Position numbers and translations under genes: made by a program. A stretch of 64,000 nucleotides of DNA from Paraliobacillus zengyii (GTDB taxonomy: Bacteria > Bacillota > Bacilli > Bacillales > Amphibacillaceae), in the NCBI RefSeq assembly GCF_003268595.1, contig NZ_CP029797.1, positions 1,509,501 to 1,573,500 on the forward strand. Reading direction: 5' to 3'. Below, piece after piece: positions 1 to 7,596 of this stretch (the stretch's first letter is position 1; each line of letters opens with the position of its first letter). The notes under the pieces were generated by a model. The model saw nothing but the letters and a program-made list of their open reading frames with translations, did not search any database and was not told the origin of the DNA.

Positions 1-444
1 ATTATTTATTTTGCTGTTCCTCAACTTACAGGATATGATATCCAACCATTTTTATCAGCAGTTTTAGCATTTGGATTAAATTCATCTGCATATGTATCAG
101 AGATTATTCGTGCTGGTATTCAGGCAGTTGATAAAGGCCAAACTGAAGTTGCACAAGCATTAGGAATACCGTATCGTCAGATGATGACGGATATTATACT
201 ACCACAAGCTATGAAGAACATTTTGCCAGCATTAATGAATGAATTTATTACTCTAACAAAAGAATCAGCTTTAGTTTCAACAATAGGTTACTTAGATCTA
301 ATGCGCCGTGCACAGGTCGTTGGTGCTGAAATGTATCGCAATTTTGAACCGTTATTATTTGTTGGTGTGATATATTATCTATTAGTTATGGGACTTACAA
401 TAGTAGGTAAGCTTGTGGAACGGAGGTTGAGAGTTAGTGATTAA
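1..444 (+). CDS. Amino-acid ABC transporter permease (5' truncated)
   Basis: This is the C-terminal 147 residues of a His/Glu/Gln/Arg-type ABC permease; the frame is open from base 1, so the start lies outside the window. It would form the membrane channel that passes a polar amino acid to the cytoplasm. The stretch [20 protein letters not shown] (about residues 34-53) is the EAA-loop region that contacts the ATPase in this family, followed by [21 protein letters not shown] last membrane span lies near the C-terminus ([19 protein letters not shown]). Its stop overlaps the start of the ATPase gene by 8 bases, so the two are translationally coupled. The substrate cannot be told from this part. 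Confidence 0.9.
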   Translation: MIYFAVPQLTGYDIQPFLSAVLAFGLNSSAYVSEIIRAGIQAVDKGQTEVAQALGIPYRQMMTDIILPQAMKNILPALMNEFITLTKESALVSTIGYLDLMRRAQVVGAEMYRNFEPLLFVGVIYYLLVMGLTIVGKLVERRLRVSD

Positions 445-1159
445 AGTAGAAAATCTATCAAAAAAGTTTGGAAACAATGAAGTATTAACAGACATCTCAG
501 CAGAAATTAAAAAAGGTGAGGTTGTCTCTATTATTGGGCCCTCTGGTTCAGGTAAATCAACTTTTTTACGATGCATCAATTTATTAGAAAAACCGACAGA
601 AGGTAAAATATATATTAACGGTCAAAGCTTAACAGATCCTGGAACGAATATTATGAAAGTAAGAGAAAAGATTGGTATGGTATTTCAACACTTTCACTTA
701 TTCCCTCACTTATCTGTTTTGGATAACTTAACGTATGCTCCGATGAAAGTGAAACGCGAATCAAAAGCACAGGCACAAGAAAAAGCGAAAGAGCTTTTAG
801 CTAAAGTCGGTTTAACGGATAAAGAGGAAGCATATCCAAGTAGTCTTTCAGGTGGTCAAAAGCAACGTGTAGCAATTGCTCGTGCTTTAGCAATGGAACC
901 TGAGTTAATGTTATTTGATGAACCAACTTCAGCATTGGACCCCGAAATGGTTAAAGAAGTATTAGATGTAATGAAAGATTTAGCGCATTCTGGTATGACG
1001 ATGGCTGTCGTAACACATGAGATGGGATTTGCTCGTGAAGTTGCTGACCGTGTAATCTTTTTAGATCATGGTAAATTAGTTGAAGAAGGCGAACCAAATC
1101 AGTTTTTCGATAAACCTAAAACAGAGCGTGCAGCATCTTTCTTAGAAAAAATATTATAG
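437..1159 (+). CDS. Amino-acid ABC transporter ATP-binding protein (GlnQ/ArtM type)
   Basis: This 240-residue ATPase has the usual length for the polar amino-acid uptake family and drives the permease encoded just upstream. Visible motifs are Walker [10 protein letters not shown] (about 34-42), the Q-loop [11 protein letters not shown], the signature LSGGQKQR (about 135-142), Walker B LMLFDEP with the D-loop SALDPE, and the H-loop VVTHEMGFA. It starts at GTG 437 with CGGAGGTTGAG at 421-431 as ribosome-binding site, and overlaps the end of the permease. A terminator-like hairpin follows at 1167-1205, so this is the last gene of the operon. The solute-binding protein must lie upstream of the window. 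Confidence 0.93.
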   Translation: MIKVENLSKKFGNNEVLTDISAEIKKGEVVSIIGPSGSGKSTFLRCINLLEKPTEGKIYINGQSLTDPGTNIMKVREKIGMVFQHFHLFPHLSVLDNLTYAPMKVKRESKAQAQEKAKELLAKVGLTDKEEAYPSSLSGGQKQRVAIARALAMEPELMLFDEPTSALDPEMVKEVLDVMKDLAHSGMTMAVVTHEMGFAREVADRVIFLDHGKLVEEGEPNQFFDKPKTERAASFLEKIL

Positions 1160-1166
1160 GTTGTTA

Positions 1167-1205
1167 AAAAGAGAGTTAACTTCGATGAGGTTAATTCTTT
1201 TTTTA
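1167..1205 (+). terminator. Terminator after amino-acid ABC operon
   Basis: An inverted repeat (AGAGTTAAC paired with GTTAATTCT) around a short loop is followed by a run of seven T. It ends the permease-ATPase operon. Confidence 0.7.
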
Positions 1206-1335
1206 TGATGACAAATCATTTAAATTGACCGTAATTCCTTGTCATTATATAATGGTTATAATAGGTTTTTAAGCTTTATGTGTATAGTAGTATTATAAAA
1301 ACATATATTGTTAATAAAATGAAAGGGTGTTTTTT

Positions 1336-1779
1336 ATGAATCCTTTAATATCTGAGCACATGCCGTTTTTCATAAAAAGAGAAATGGAAAAGATCGCAGA
1401 ACAAGTTCAACCTTTAATGAAAAGAAATTCGAGATATATACTGTTTGCATTTCCTCTCATGTTAGTAGGAGGGATTAATTTAATAATTATGGCTTTTCAA
1501 GGGAATTGGAGCGAAGATATGCTACCAATTGCGGTGACTTATGCTTTGATTGCCTCCATCGGAATGGCGTTATATAAAGAAGCAAAACATGTTAATAAAA
1601 AGATTCATCAGATTGGTAAGGAACACATGATTGAACGTATAAAGACTAGCCATGTTGTTGCTGATGATAAGAAAAAGGCATATATTAATATGGTGAAAGA
1701 ACATTCTAAAATGAGTCTCCAAATTTTTTTCAACTTTTTGACAGAAGAGAATAAAGAAAAGCAAGATACATTTTCATAG
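1336..1779 (+). CDS. YwnF-like (DUF5392) membrane protein
   Basis: The 147-residue product has two membrane spans (about 35-53 and 61-77; YILFAFPLMLVGGINLIIMA then LPIAVTYALIASIGMALY). They are flanked by a basic amphipathic N-terminus (MPFFIKREMEKIAEQVQPLM) and a charged cytoplasmic tail. Length and N-terminal pattern resemble the uncharacterised B. subtilis YwnF family; this is recognition by eye. ATG 1336 is chosen over GTG 1327 because GAAAGGG (1321-1327) is correctly spaced only from the ATG. It is a single-gene unit ended by the hairpin at 1786-1823. Function unknown. Confidence 0.75.
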   Translation: MNPLISEHMPFFIKREMEKIAEQVQPLMKRNSRYILFAFPLMLVGGINLIIMAFQGNWSEDMLPIAVTYALIASIGMALYKEAKHVNKKIHQIGKEHMIERIKTSHVVADDKKKAYINMVKEHSKMSLQIFFNFLTEENKEKQDTFS

Positions 1780-1785
1780 CACACG

Positions 1786-1823
1786 AAAAACTAGCAAGCA
1801 TTTTAAATGTTTGCTAGTTTTTT
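1786..1823 (+). terminator. Terminator after ywnF-like gene
   Basis: AAAAACTAGCAA pairs with TTGCTAGTTTTT around a short loop, ending in a T run. Confidence 0.8.
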
Positions 1824-1894
1824 ATTTAATTTAAATATAAAACTTTTATTACTGTTAAGATTCACAGTTGATAGAAAATGTGACATAACATGCC

Positions 1895-2020
1895 GCTTTG
1901 GAAATGTACTTCGCTTTCCGTGGGCACGGCTTCAGCTAACTTAGTAAAGCAAAAAACGCTTTACTAAGTGGATCTTCAGCCCGCGCTGTTCCCACAGGAG
2001 TCTACGTATATTTCCAAAGC
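1895..2020 (+). repeat. Structured interspersed repeat, arm A1
   Basis: Outer stem GCTTTGGAAATGTAC pairs with GTATATTTCCAAAGC. Inside are the conserved block GGGCACGGCTTCAGCTAAC, a variable hairpin (CTTAGTAAAGC / GCTTTACTAAG), and the second block GTGGATCTTCAGCCCG...GTTCCC..AGGAGT. The same conserved blocks recur at A2, A3 and, reverse-complemented, at B1-B3, with different stem sequences. Confidence 0.88.
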
Positions 2021-2197
2021 TAGTTCAGATTCTACATGATGATTGTATATGGAATAATGACACTTTAGCTAAAGACATGCTTATCAATTGTTTATATTCT
2101 CCATTACAATTACAGTTTTTCTTCAAACTTGCTTCATTCCCTAGATAACCTAATTCTTCATAGTGAATATTGTTATTTATTTCTCCTAACTAGCGTA

Positions 2198-2351
2198 TCA
2201 AGTGAAATTGGCGACACTCCTGCAGGAACAGCAAATGTTTTCGATGGGATGAGTAATCGAAATCCCACGGGCTGAAGATCCACTCGGAAACGTTCTTAGT
2301 TTCCGAGTTAGCTGAAGCCGTGCCTGCGGAAAGGGAGTCAATTTCACTTGA
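2198..2351 (-). repeat. Structured interspersed repeat, arm B1 (inverted relative to A1)
   Basis: Outer stem TCAAGTGAAATTG pairs perfectly with CAATTTCACTTGA. The reverse complement carries the same conserved blocks as A1, with inner hairpin CTCGGAAAC / GTTTCCGAG. It also has an extra segment of about 34 bases with its own small hairpin (GGGAT...ATCCC). Confidence 0.88.
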
Positions 2352-2471
2352 GTAGCGGGTCGGTCAGGGGATTTTGTTATGTCACAGTTGATGGCAATTT
2401 TGACGCAAGTAATGTTATGCCGGTGTCTATGGATACTTAATCACAAATAATACTTTTAAAAAGAGTTGAAA

Positions 2472-2508
2472 AATGTTCATATGTTTTCCTGTAGAACATT
2501 GGTATAAT
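2472..2508 (+). promoter_or_regulatory. FNT-channel promoter with inverted repeat
   Basis: An extended -10 (TGGTATAAT, hexamer 2503-2508) lies 50 bases before the FNT start. Directly upstream, AATGTTC (2472-2478) and GAACATT (2494-2500) form a perfect 7-bp inverted repeat with a 15-base gap. The repeat covers the expected -35 region, where no good hexamer is seen. This could be an operator or an activator site; the protein is unknown. Confidence 0.5.
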
Positions 2509-2557
2509 TAGTTGTGCATAACTTCACATAACTAATTAGAAGAAGGGTTTGGTTGAC

Positions 2558-3391
2558 ATGAGTTTTTATACGCCACAGGAAATTGCAACGTATACGGTAT
2601 CGTCTGGAAAAAAAAAGGCGCATTTATCTATTTTACAATCTTCTGTTTTGGGATTTGAAGCAGGAGCCTTTATTGCACTTGGGTTCTTGTTATATATTCG
2701 TGTAACAGCGAGTATGCCTGTTGAATGGGGAGGGTTTTCAACTTTTATTGGAGCGTCATTATTCCCAATCGGTTTAATTCTAACACTTCTTGCTGGTGGT
2801 GAATTGTTAACTGGAAATATGATGGCAGTTCCTTTGTCACGAATGGAAAATAAAATTAGCACGTTGCAATTATTGAAAAATATAAGTATTATCACACTAA
2901 GTAATTTTATCGGCGCACTATTTGTTGCATATTTTTTTGGGCATATTGTTGGATTAACAGAGACTGGAGCATATTTAACAGCAACAATTAGTTTAGCAGA
3001 ACATAAATTAGACGCAACATTTTTACAAGCATTTGTATCTGGAATTGGATGTAATTGGTTAGTCGCTTTAGCAGTTTGGTTAAGTTATGGTGCAAAAGAT
3101 ATGGGTGGTAAGATATTGGGTATTTGGTTCCCTACGATGGCTTTTGTTGCAATAGGCTTTCAACATGTGGTAGCTAATATGTTTCTAATTCCTGCTGCTA
3201 TATTTGCAGGTCATTTTACATGGTTAGCATATTTAAGTAATTTTGTGCCAGTATTTTTAGGTAATGCTGTAGGTGGTACTTTATTTGTAGCTGTTGCTTA
3301 TTGGACTGCATATCTAAAAGAAAGACCAAATATATCTGATAAAAGGGGAGATGATATTCCACTTTCAGTCGTTTCAAATAAAATAAATTAA
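2558..3391 (+). CDS. Formate/nitrite transporter (FNT) family channel
   Basis: The 277-residue protein is of FNT-family length and has six hydrophobic helices. Family landmarks are GFEAGAFIALGFLLYIR near residue 40, GGELLTGNMM in the second helical repeat, GIGCNWLVALAVW (about 170) and GFQHVVANM (about 210), matching FocA/NirC-type pentameric channels for small monovalent anions such as formate, nitrite or hydrosulfide. ATG 2558 is preferred over TTG 2549 because AGAAGGG (2541-2547) is spaced 10 bases from it. There is no adjacent formate or nitrite enzyme gene, so the substrate is open. Confidence 0.9.
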   Translation: MSFYTPQEIATYTVSSGKKKAHLSILQSSVLGFEAGAFIALGFLLYIRVTASMPVEWGGFSTFIGASLFPIGLILTLLAGGELLTGNMMAVPLSRMENKISTLQLLKNISIITLSNFIGALFVAYFFGHIVGLTETGAYLTATISLAEHKLDATFLQAFVSGIGCNWLVALAVWLSYGAKDMGGKILGIWFPTMAFVAIGFQHVVANMFLIPAAIFAGHFTWLAYLSNFVPVFLGNAVGGTLFVAVAYWTAYLKERPNISDKRGDDIPLSVVSNKIN

Positions 3392-3422
3392 TGAAATAGA
3401 CAATAGCGATTGAATGTCAGCA

Positions 3423-3542
3423 TTATTTTATTTTTCGTTCAATCAATGCTTCTTTTAATAAAAAGATAAATTGATTATCCAGTTTTAACCTAATTGCAGT
3501 CTGATAGGCTTCAATAAGTTGTTTATCAGTTAATCGTTCCAT
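3423..3542 (-). CDS. sda: Sda, sporulation inhibitor (39 aa)
   Basis: This short gene encodes MERLTDKQLIEAYQTAIRLK followed by LDNQFIFLLKEALIERKIK. The pattern L-S/T-D-x-x-L-I-E-x-Y...L...FI.LL..EI.RR is that of Sda, an antiparallel helical hairpin that binds the dimerisation domain of sporulation kinases such as KinA and blocks the phosphorelay when replication is disturbed. GGGAG precedes the ATG at good distance. B. subtilis Sda is slightly longer (about 46-52 aa). In that species transcription depends on DnaA; I saw no clear DnaA-box cluster here. It converges with the FNT gene. Confidence 0.85.
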   Translation of the reverse strand: MERLTDKQLIEAYQTAIRLKLDNQFIFLLKEALIERKIK

Positions 3543-3728
3543 CTCATCTCCCACTTTCTTTATGGTATTAATTAAAATTTGTTTGTTTAAGTAAATGGTT
3601 GGCTTATAATAAACTAAATAGTAGTTATTAATTTAGTGGAAATGTTATAATGTAATTTGTACTATACTTTATTTAAATCGGTATCGTTTAATATTTAACT
3701 GAACAAGTATGTCCTAAGAGGTGGAGAG
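3543..3728. other. Intergenic region between divergent sda and a small membrane-protein gene
   Basis: About 190 AT-rich bases separate two divergent genes and must hold both promoters. TATAATG near 3647-3653 may be a -10 for the plus-strand gene. No other structure was seen. Confidence 0.4.
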
Positions 3729-3941
3729 ATGACAACGTTATTTGAATCAATGGTATTTCCTGTAGATAATTTGTTAGGGATATTTTTATATGCTGTCTTG
3801 TTTGTTATTATTACTAGCTTAATAATTAGCCTGCTATTGCACTTCATTCCTAATTCACTAAGTAAAAGGTTAAAAAGTTTTATCTTAGGAACAGCTGTAT
3901 TTATTTCACTGTTTTTTTGGTGGTCTATTATTGTTGTATGA
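3729..3941 (+). CDS. Small two-span membrane protein, unknown
   Basis: The 70-residue product has two hydrophobic helices (about 14-38 and 49-69) joined by a short basic loop (PNSLSKRLKS), ending ...FFWWSIIVV. GAGGTGGAGAG precedes the ATG at proper distance. I do not recognise the family. It stands alone between sda and the moxR operon. Confidence 0.6.
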   Translation: MTTLFESMVFPVDNLLGIFLYAVLFVIITSLIISLLLHFIPNSLSKRLKSFILGTAVFISLFFWWSIIVV

Positions 3942-4092
3942 AAAATTGAGATTAGTTTTCTAATTTAACAATGATTTCCTTCGTATTTTTCCCGATTTTT
4001 AGAAATATAAACATTCTACAATAGCTAATTTTACTTTTTCTTAATAGCAAGTTCAATTGAAAGCGCAAACATAGAAAGGAGAGAGGTTATTT

Positions 4093-5058
4093 ATGAATTT
4101 AGAAGATATTCAAACGATTACGAATAGAATAAAAGAAAATGTGCAACAAGTTATTGTTGGGAAATCCGATGTTGTAGAACAACTCTTAGTAGCGTTACTT
4201 GCTTCACGTCATGTATTGTTAGAAGATGTGCCAGGCACAGGTAAAACATTGTTGGCAAAGTCTTTAGCAACTTCACTAGATTGTAAGTTCAACAGAATTC
4301 AATTCACTCCAGATCTTTTACCCACGGATGTAACAGGTTTGACTATTTACCGAACGAATAAAGGGGAATTTGAATTCCAACCTGGACCATTATTTACGAA
4401 TTTACTATTAGCAGATGAAATTAATCGTGCAACACCGAGAACACAATCTAGCTTGTTAGAGAGCATGGAAGAAAAACAAGTAACGATAGATGGAAAGACG
4501 CATGTGTTGGATCGTCCGTTTATGGTAATAGCTACTCAAAATCCAATTGAAAGCCAAGGAACATTTCCATTACCAGAAGCACAATTAGACCGCTTTTTCT
4601 TAAAGATTAAAATGGGGTATCCAGACAAAGAGGAAGGAATGGAAATACTAAAGCGATTTAAGGATAATGATCCATTAGCATCACTTAAGGCAGTTGTGAG
4701 TAAAGAAAGTCTTATAGAAGCACAGAATCTTTTTACAAATGTATATGTAAGTGATGAAATATTGGAATACATAATGGCTATTGTGGAGGAAACAAGACAC
4801 CACAGCGAAGTATTAATTGGAATCAGTCCACGTGGTTCGCAAGCTTTGTTAAGAGCAGTACAAGCATACACAGCAGTTAAAGGGAGAAGTTACGTTATAC
4901 CTGATGATATTAAAATGATGGCAAAGTCTGTTCTGGGTCATCGGTTAGTCTTAAAACCAATGGCTAGAAGAAGCTTAAATGGAGCAGATGATATTATTGA
5001 TAATGTACTAGAACGGGTCACAGTTCCTACAGAATCATTTAAAACAGAAGGTTCATAG
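4093..5058 (+). CDS. MoxR-family AAA+ ATPase
   Basis: This 321-residue protein has Walker A DVPGTGKT (about 46-53), Walker B LLADEINRA (about 108-116), sensor 1 IATQNP, and a C-terminal lid with the arginine pattern GISPRGSQALLRA. MoxR ATPases act as chaperones that help assemble or activate protein complexes, usually with DUF58 and von Willebrand-type partners encoded beside them. GAAAGGAGAGAGG precedes the ATG. It heads a three-gene operon with the DUF58 gene 3 bases downstream, equivalent to B. subtilis yeaC-yeaD-yebA. Confidence 0.92.
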   Translation: MNLEDIQTITNRIKENVQQVIVGKSDVVEQLLVALLASRHVLLEDVPGTGKTLLAKSLATSLDCKFNRIQFTPDLLPTDVTGLTIYRTNKGEFEFQPGPLFTNLLLADEINRATPRTQSSLLESMEEKQVTIDGKTHVLDRPFMVIATQNPIESQGTFPLPEAQLDRFFLKIKMGYPDKEEGMEILKRFKDNDPLASLKAVVSKESLIEAQNLFTNVYVSDEILEYIMAIVEETRHHSEVLIGISPRGSQALLRAVQAYTAVKGRSYVIPDDIKMMAKSVLGHRLVLKPMARRSLNGADDIIDNVLERVTVPTESFKTEGS

Positions 5059-5061
5059 CAT

Positions 5062-6153
5062 ATGAATATCGCCTGGGTCATTGTTGTGACGATTGGATTT
5101 ATTTATCTACAAAGTAGTCTTTATCAAAGATGGGGATTAACTAAAATCACATATCATCGGAAATTTAATAAACTAGCTGTGTTTGAAGGTCAGGTAGTTG
5201 AACTTATCGATCAAATAGCGAATGAAAAAATATTGCCATTACCCTGGGTTCGTTTAGAATCTAAAATTAATAGACATTTAGCAATAAAACAGACAGAAGA
5301 TCACGTCTCAGAAGATAAACAATTTCATCGTACACTGTTTAGTTTTCTTCCATATCAAAAAATAACGAGAAGGCATGAAGTGACCTGTTTAAAACGTGGT
5401 GTATATGCCCTACAAACAGTATCATTAGCAACAGGTGACCTTTTTGGCTTTCAAGAAAAGTTTAAGCAATTTAATACAGATGCAGTTTTAACTGTCTATC
5501 CAAAACTATTAGAAATAGAGGAGTTAAGCTTACCTGTCCATAGCTTTCTAGGTGAACAATCAGTCAAACGTTGGATTATGGATGATCCATTTATGAAGAT
5601 CGGTACACGAACCTATCAAGAATCCGATCCAATCCATTCAGTCAATTGGAAAGCTTCTGCTCGAACGAATCAGCTACAAGTAAACATGCATGACTATACA
5701 GCTGATCATTACGTCATGATTTATTTAAATGTAGATCAATCAGATGATATTAAATTGCCAATTGAAAATGAACAATTGTTAGAGCAATCGATCACGTATG
5801 CCGCATCGATCGCACATTACACAATTAGTAAAGGTATCGAAACAGGTTTTGCAACAAATGCTGTTTTGGACAAAGATAGATTTGAGCAGATAAAGCCATT
5901 TGTTCATCTATATCCTGAGAGCGGAGACGGACAGTTATACTATTTATTAGATTCCATGGCCCACCTTACATACGAGCGAAGCAGAAACTTTCACTACTTG
6001 ATTGAAGAAGCAGTTAGCAACGATACCAGAAAAATCGATTATGTATTAATAACCTCACGAATTTCAAATGAGACACAACAACAAATTGAACTACTAAGAA
6101 ATAAAGGGCAAGCGGTTGAAATAATTTGGATGACCTCAGAAGATGATGATTAG
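5062..6153 (+). CDS. DUF58 domain protein (YeaD-like)
   Basis: The 363-residue protein has an N-terminal hydrophobic segment (about 4-18), a beta-rich domain, and the DUF58 core around MDDPFMKIGTRTYQESDPIH and SVNWKASARTNQLQVNMHDY (about 173-215). The rest resembles a von Willebrand A fold, with a DQSDD stretch in the MIDAS-loop region. It is the standard partner of MoxR ATPases. It starts 3 bases after the moxR stop with GAAGG inside the end of moxR as ribosome-binding site, so translation is coupled. Confidence 0.88.
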   Translation: MNIAWVIVVTIGFIYLQSSLYQRWGLTKITYHRKFNKLAVFEGQVVELIDQIANEKILPLPWVRLESKINRHLAIKQTEDHVSEDKQFHRTLFSFLPYQKITRRHEVTCLKRGVYALQTVSLATGDLFGFQEKFKQFNTDAVLTVYPKLLEIEELSLPVHSFLGEQSVKRWIMDDPFMKIGTRTYQESDPIHSVNWKASARTNQLQVNMHDYTADHYVMIYLNVDQSDDIKLPIENEQLLEQSITYAASIAHYTISKGIETGFATNAVLDKDRFEQIKPFVHLYPESGDGQLYYLLDSMAHLTYERSRNFHYLIEEAVSNDTRKIDYVLITSRISNETQQQIELLRNKGQAVEIIWMTSEDDD

Positions 6154-6173
6154 CGTAAAGGAGGAGAAATATA

Positions 6174-7487
6174 ATGCAGCATAAAGTAATATTTCGAATC
6201 TTTAGACAGACTATTGTTGAATATATAGCGTCATTTCCTATATTACTTGGTATAACAATTTGGTTAGTGCCTGTACCTCTGTCTATACCTTTTTTAGTTA
6301 CGATACTATGCCTATATATGCTAGGTATCTGTGTGGGTAGCTTTTTTCAAAAAAAGTCGCTACTAACTGGTAGTCTATTTTCTATTGCACTTATTCACAT
6401 GCTTCTGTATGATGGTTCGCTCATTCAAGACATTGGGCTCTTTCTATTCAGTGGTAGTATTCTCATTCGGGGGTTCCAGTACAGTAAAACAGATTGGAAC
6501 GTGTTGCTTCCAGTCCATGTTTTGTGGTCATTTGGCGTGCCGTTATACTTTATCAGTTACTTTATTTATCGCTATACCAATCTGTTAGAAGTTTATGTAC
6601 CTGTTATAACAGGTAGTGGTTTAATTTTTTTAGTGCTATTACTTTTTAAATCAAATGCAGATCATTTGGAACAGGCAATCTTAGTTAATCAAGATAAAAA
6701 ATCCATTAGTAGTGTTATTCGAAAACAAAATTATGTCTATATTGTAATTATGCTTGTGATTATCACATTACTAACACAGTTTGGTATAGTCAAAACAGTA
6801 ATATTTACGACAATTCGTACGATGTTTCTAGCGATTTCTGATTTTTTTAGTCTTTTTGAAAGCGATTCACCTGCAGAAGTACTAGTATCAGATGTTCCGA
6901 ATGAAACGTCTTTTATTGGCGAAGAAATAAATGAACCTTCTCAATTCGCTCAAATTCTTGAAATAGTTGCTACTATTGCAGTTATTCTTGTGTTAATACT
7001 ATTCATAATTTTTATCGGGTATAGAATATCAAATAGTTTTCAAAGATTCATTCACTGGATCACCGCTATTATTTACCGTATGATAGAAATAATAGGTAGT
7101 AAATCAATACTTGATACAAACATGTCAACGCATCAAGATGAAAAAGAAACGCTTTTTGATTGGAATAGATTTCGTAGTAAAATAAAAAAACAAACAAACC
7201 GTTTTGTGAAAAAGCGTCTGTTAAAGCAGAAAAAATGGGAAGCACTATCAGAAACCGAGAAGGTTCGTTATTTGTATCTTCAATTCGTTAAAAAAGCTCA
7301 AGAAGAAGGATACCAAGTAATGAATAATGAAACTGCGCATGAACTGCTGACTCGAATTGATAAAAATGAACTGTTGAAAAAATCAACACGATTGGAATTA
7401 GACCAGTTATACAATCGAGCACGTTATAGTCAAGAACGTCTTATAAAGTTAAATAAAGAGAATTATCAGCAACTCTTGAATAAATAA
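6174..7487 (+). CDS. Polytopic membrane protein with C-terminal DUF4129-like domain
   Basis: The 437-residue protein has an N-terminal half with about six membrane helices, another span near 262-285, then a basic soluble tail. The end (LSETEKVRYLYLQFVKKAQE ... TAHELLTRI ... LDQLYNRARYS) has the DUF4129 pattern found at the C-terminus of YebA-type proteins. B. subtilis YebA is much longer and has an extracytoplasmic transglutaminase-like domain between the helices and DUF4129; no such domain, and no Cys-His-Asp motif, is present here. It follows the DUF58 gene by 20 bases with AAAGGAGG. Confidence 0.72.
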   Translation: MQHKVIFRIFRQTIVEYIASFPILLGITIWLVPVPLSIPFLVTILCLYMLGICVGSFFQKKSLLTGSLFSIALIHMLLYDGSLIQDIGLFLFSGSILIRGFQYSKTDWNVLLPVHVLWSFGVPLYFISYFIYRYTNLLEVYVPVITGSGLIFLVLLLFKSNADHLEQAILVNQDKKSISSVIRKQNYVYIVIMLVIITLLTQFGIVKTVIFTTIRTMFLAISDFFSLFESDSPAEVLVSDVPNETSFIGEEINEPSQFAQILEIVATIAVILVLILFIIFIGYRISNSFQRFIHWITAIIYRMIEIIGSKSILDTNMSTHQDEKETLFDWNRFRSKIKKQTNRFVKKRLLKQKKWEALSETEKVRYLYLQFVKKAQEEGYQVMNNETAHELLTRIDKNELLKKSTRLELDQLYNRARYSQERLIKLNKENYQQLLNK

Positions 7488-7519
7488 TGGGGCATAATTA
7501 TTCAAGAGGATGGTATTGG

Positions 7520-7566
7520 TTGACTATTGAGTTAATTATTCATATAATTATCTTGAATTCAAGATA
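7520..7566 (+). promoter_or_regulatory. SigA-type promoter with MhqR-like operator
   Basis: The -35 TTGACT (7520-7525) and -10 TATAAT (7543-7548) are separated by exactly 17 bases. Immediately downstream lies TATCTTGAATTCAAGATA (7549-7566), a perfect 18-bp palindrome over the transcription start. It differs from the published B. subtilis MhqR site (TATCTCGAATTCGAGATA) only by one symmetric change. The gene behind it is an MhqD-like hydrolase, a known MhqR target. Confidence 0.85.
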
Positions 7567-7596
7567 CGAACGAATGAAAGGGAGGACATCATAAAA

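Larger units (their letters stand above)
1824..2557. other. 734-base gene-free region holding a repeat pair and a promoter
   Basis: No convincing gene is present. It holds repeat arm A1 (1895-2020), a unique spacer (2021-2197), inverted arm B1 (2198-2351), outer inverted repeats (TGTGACATAAC at 1879-1889 and GTTATGTCACA at 2376-2386), and the promoter of the downstream FNT channel near 2500. Confidence 0.8.

Noticed and set aside
3543..3728. DnaA-box cluster controlling sda
   Set aside because: No good TTATCCACA-type match was found upstream of the gene; a single TTATCCAGT lies inside the coding sequence.
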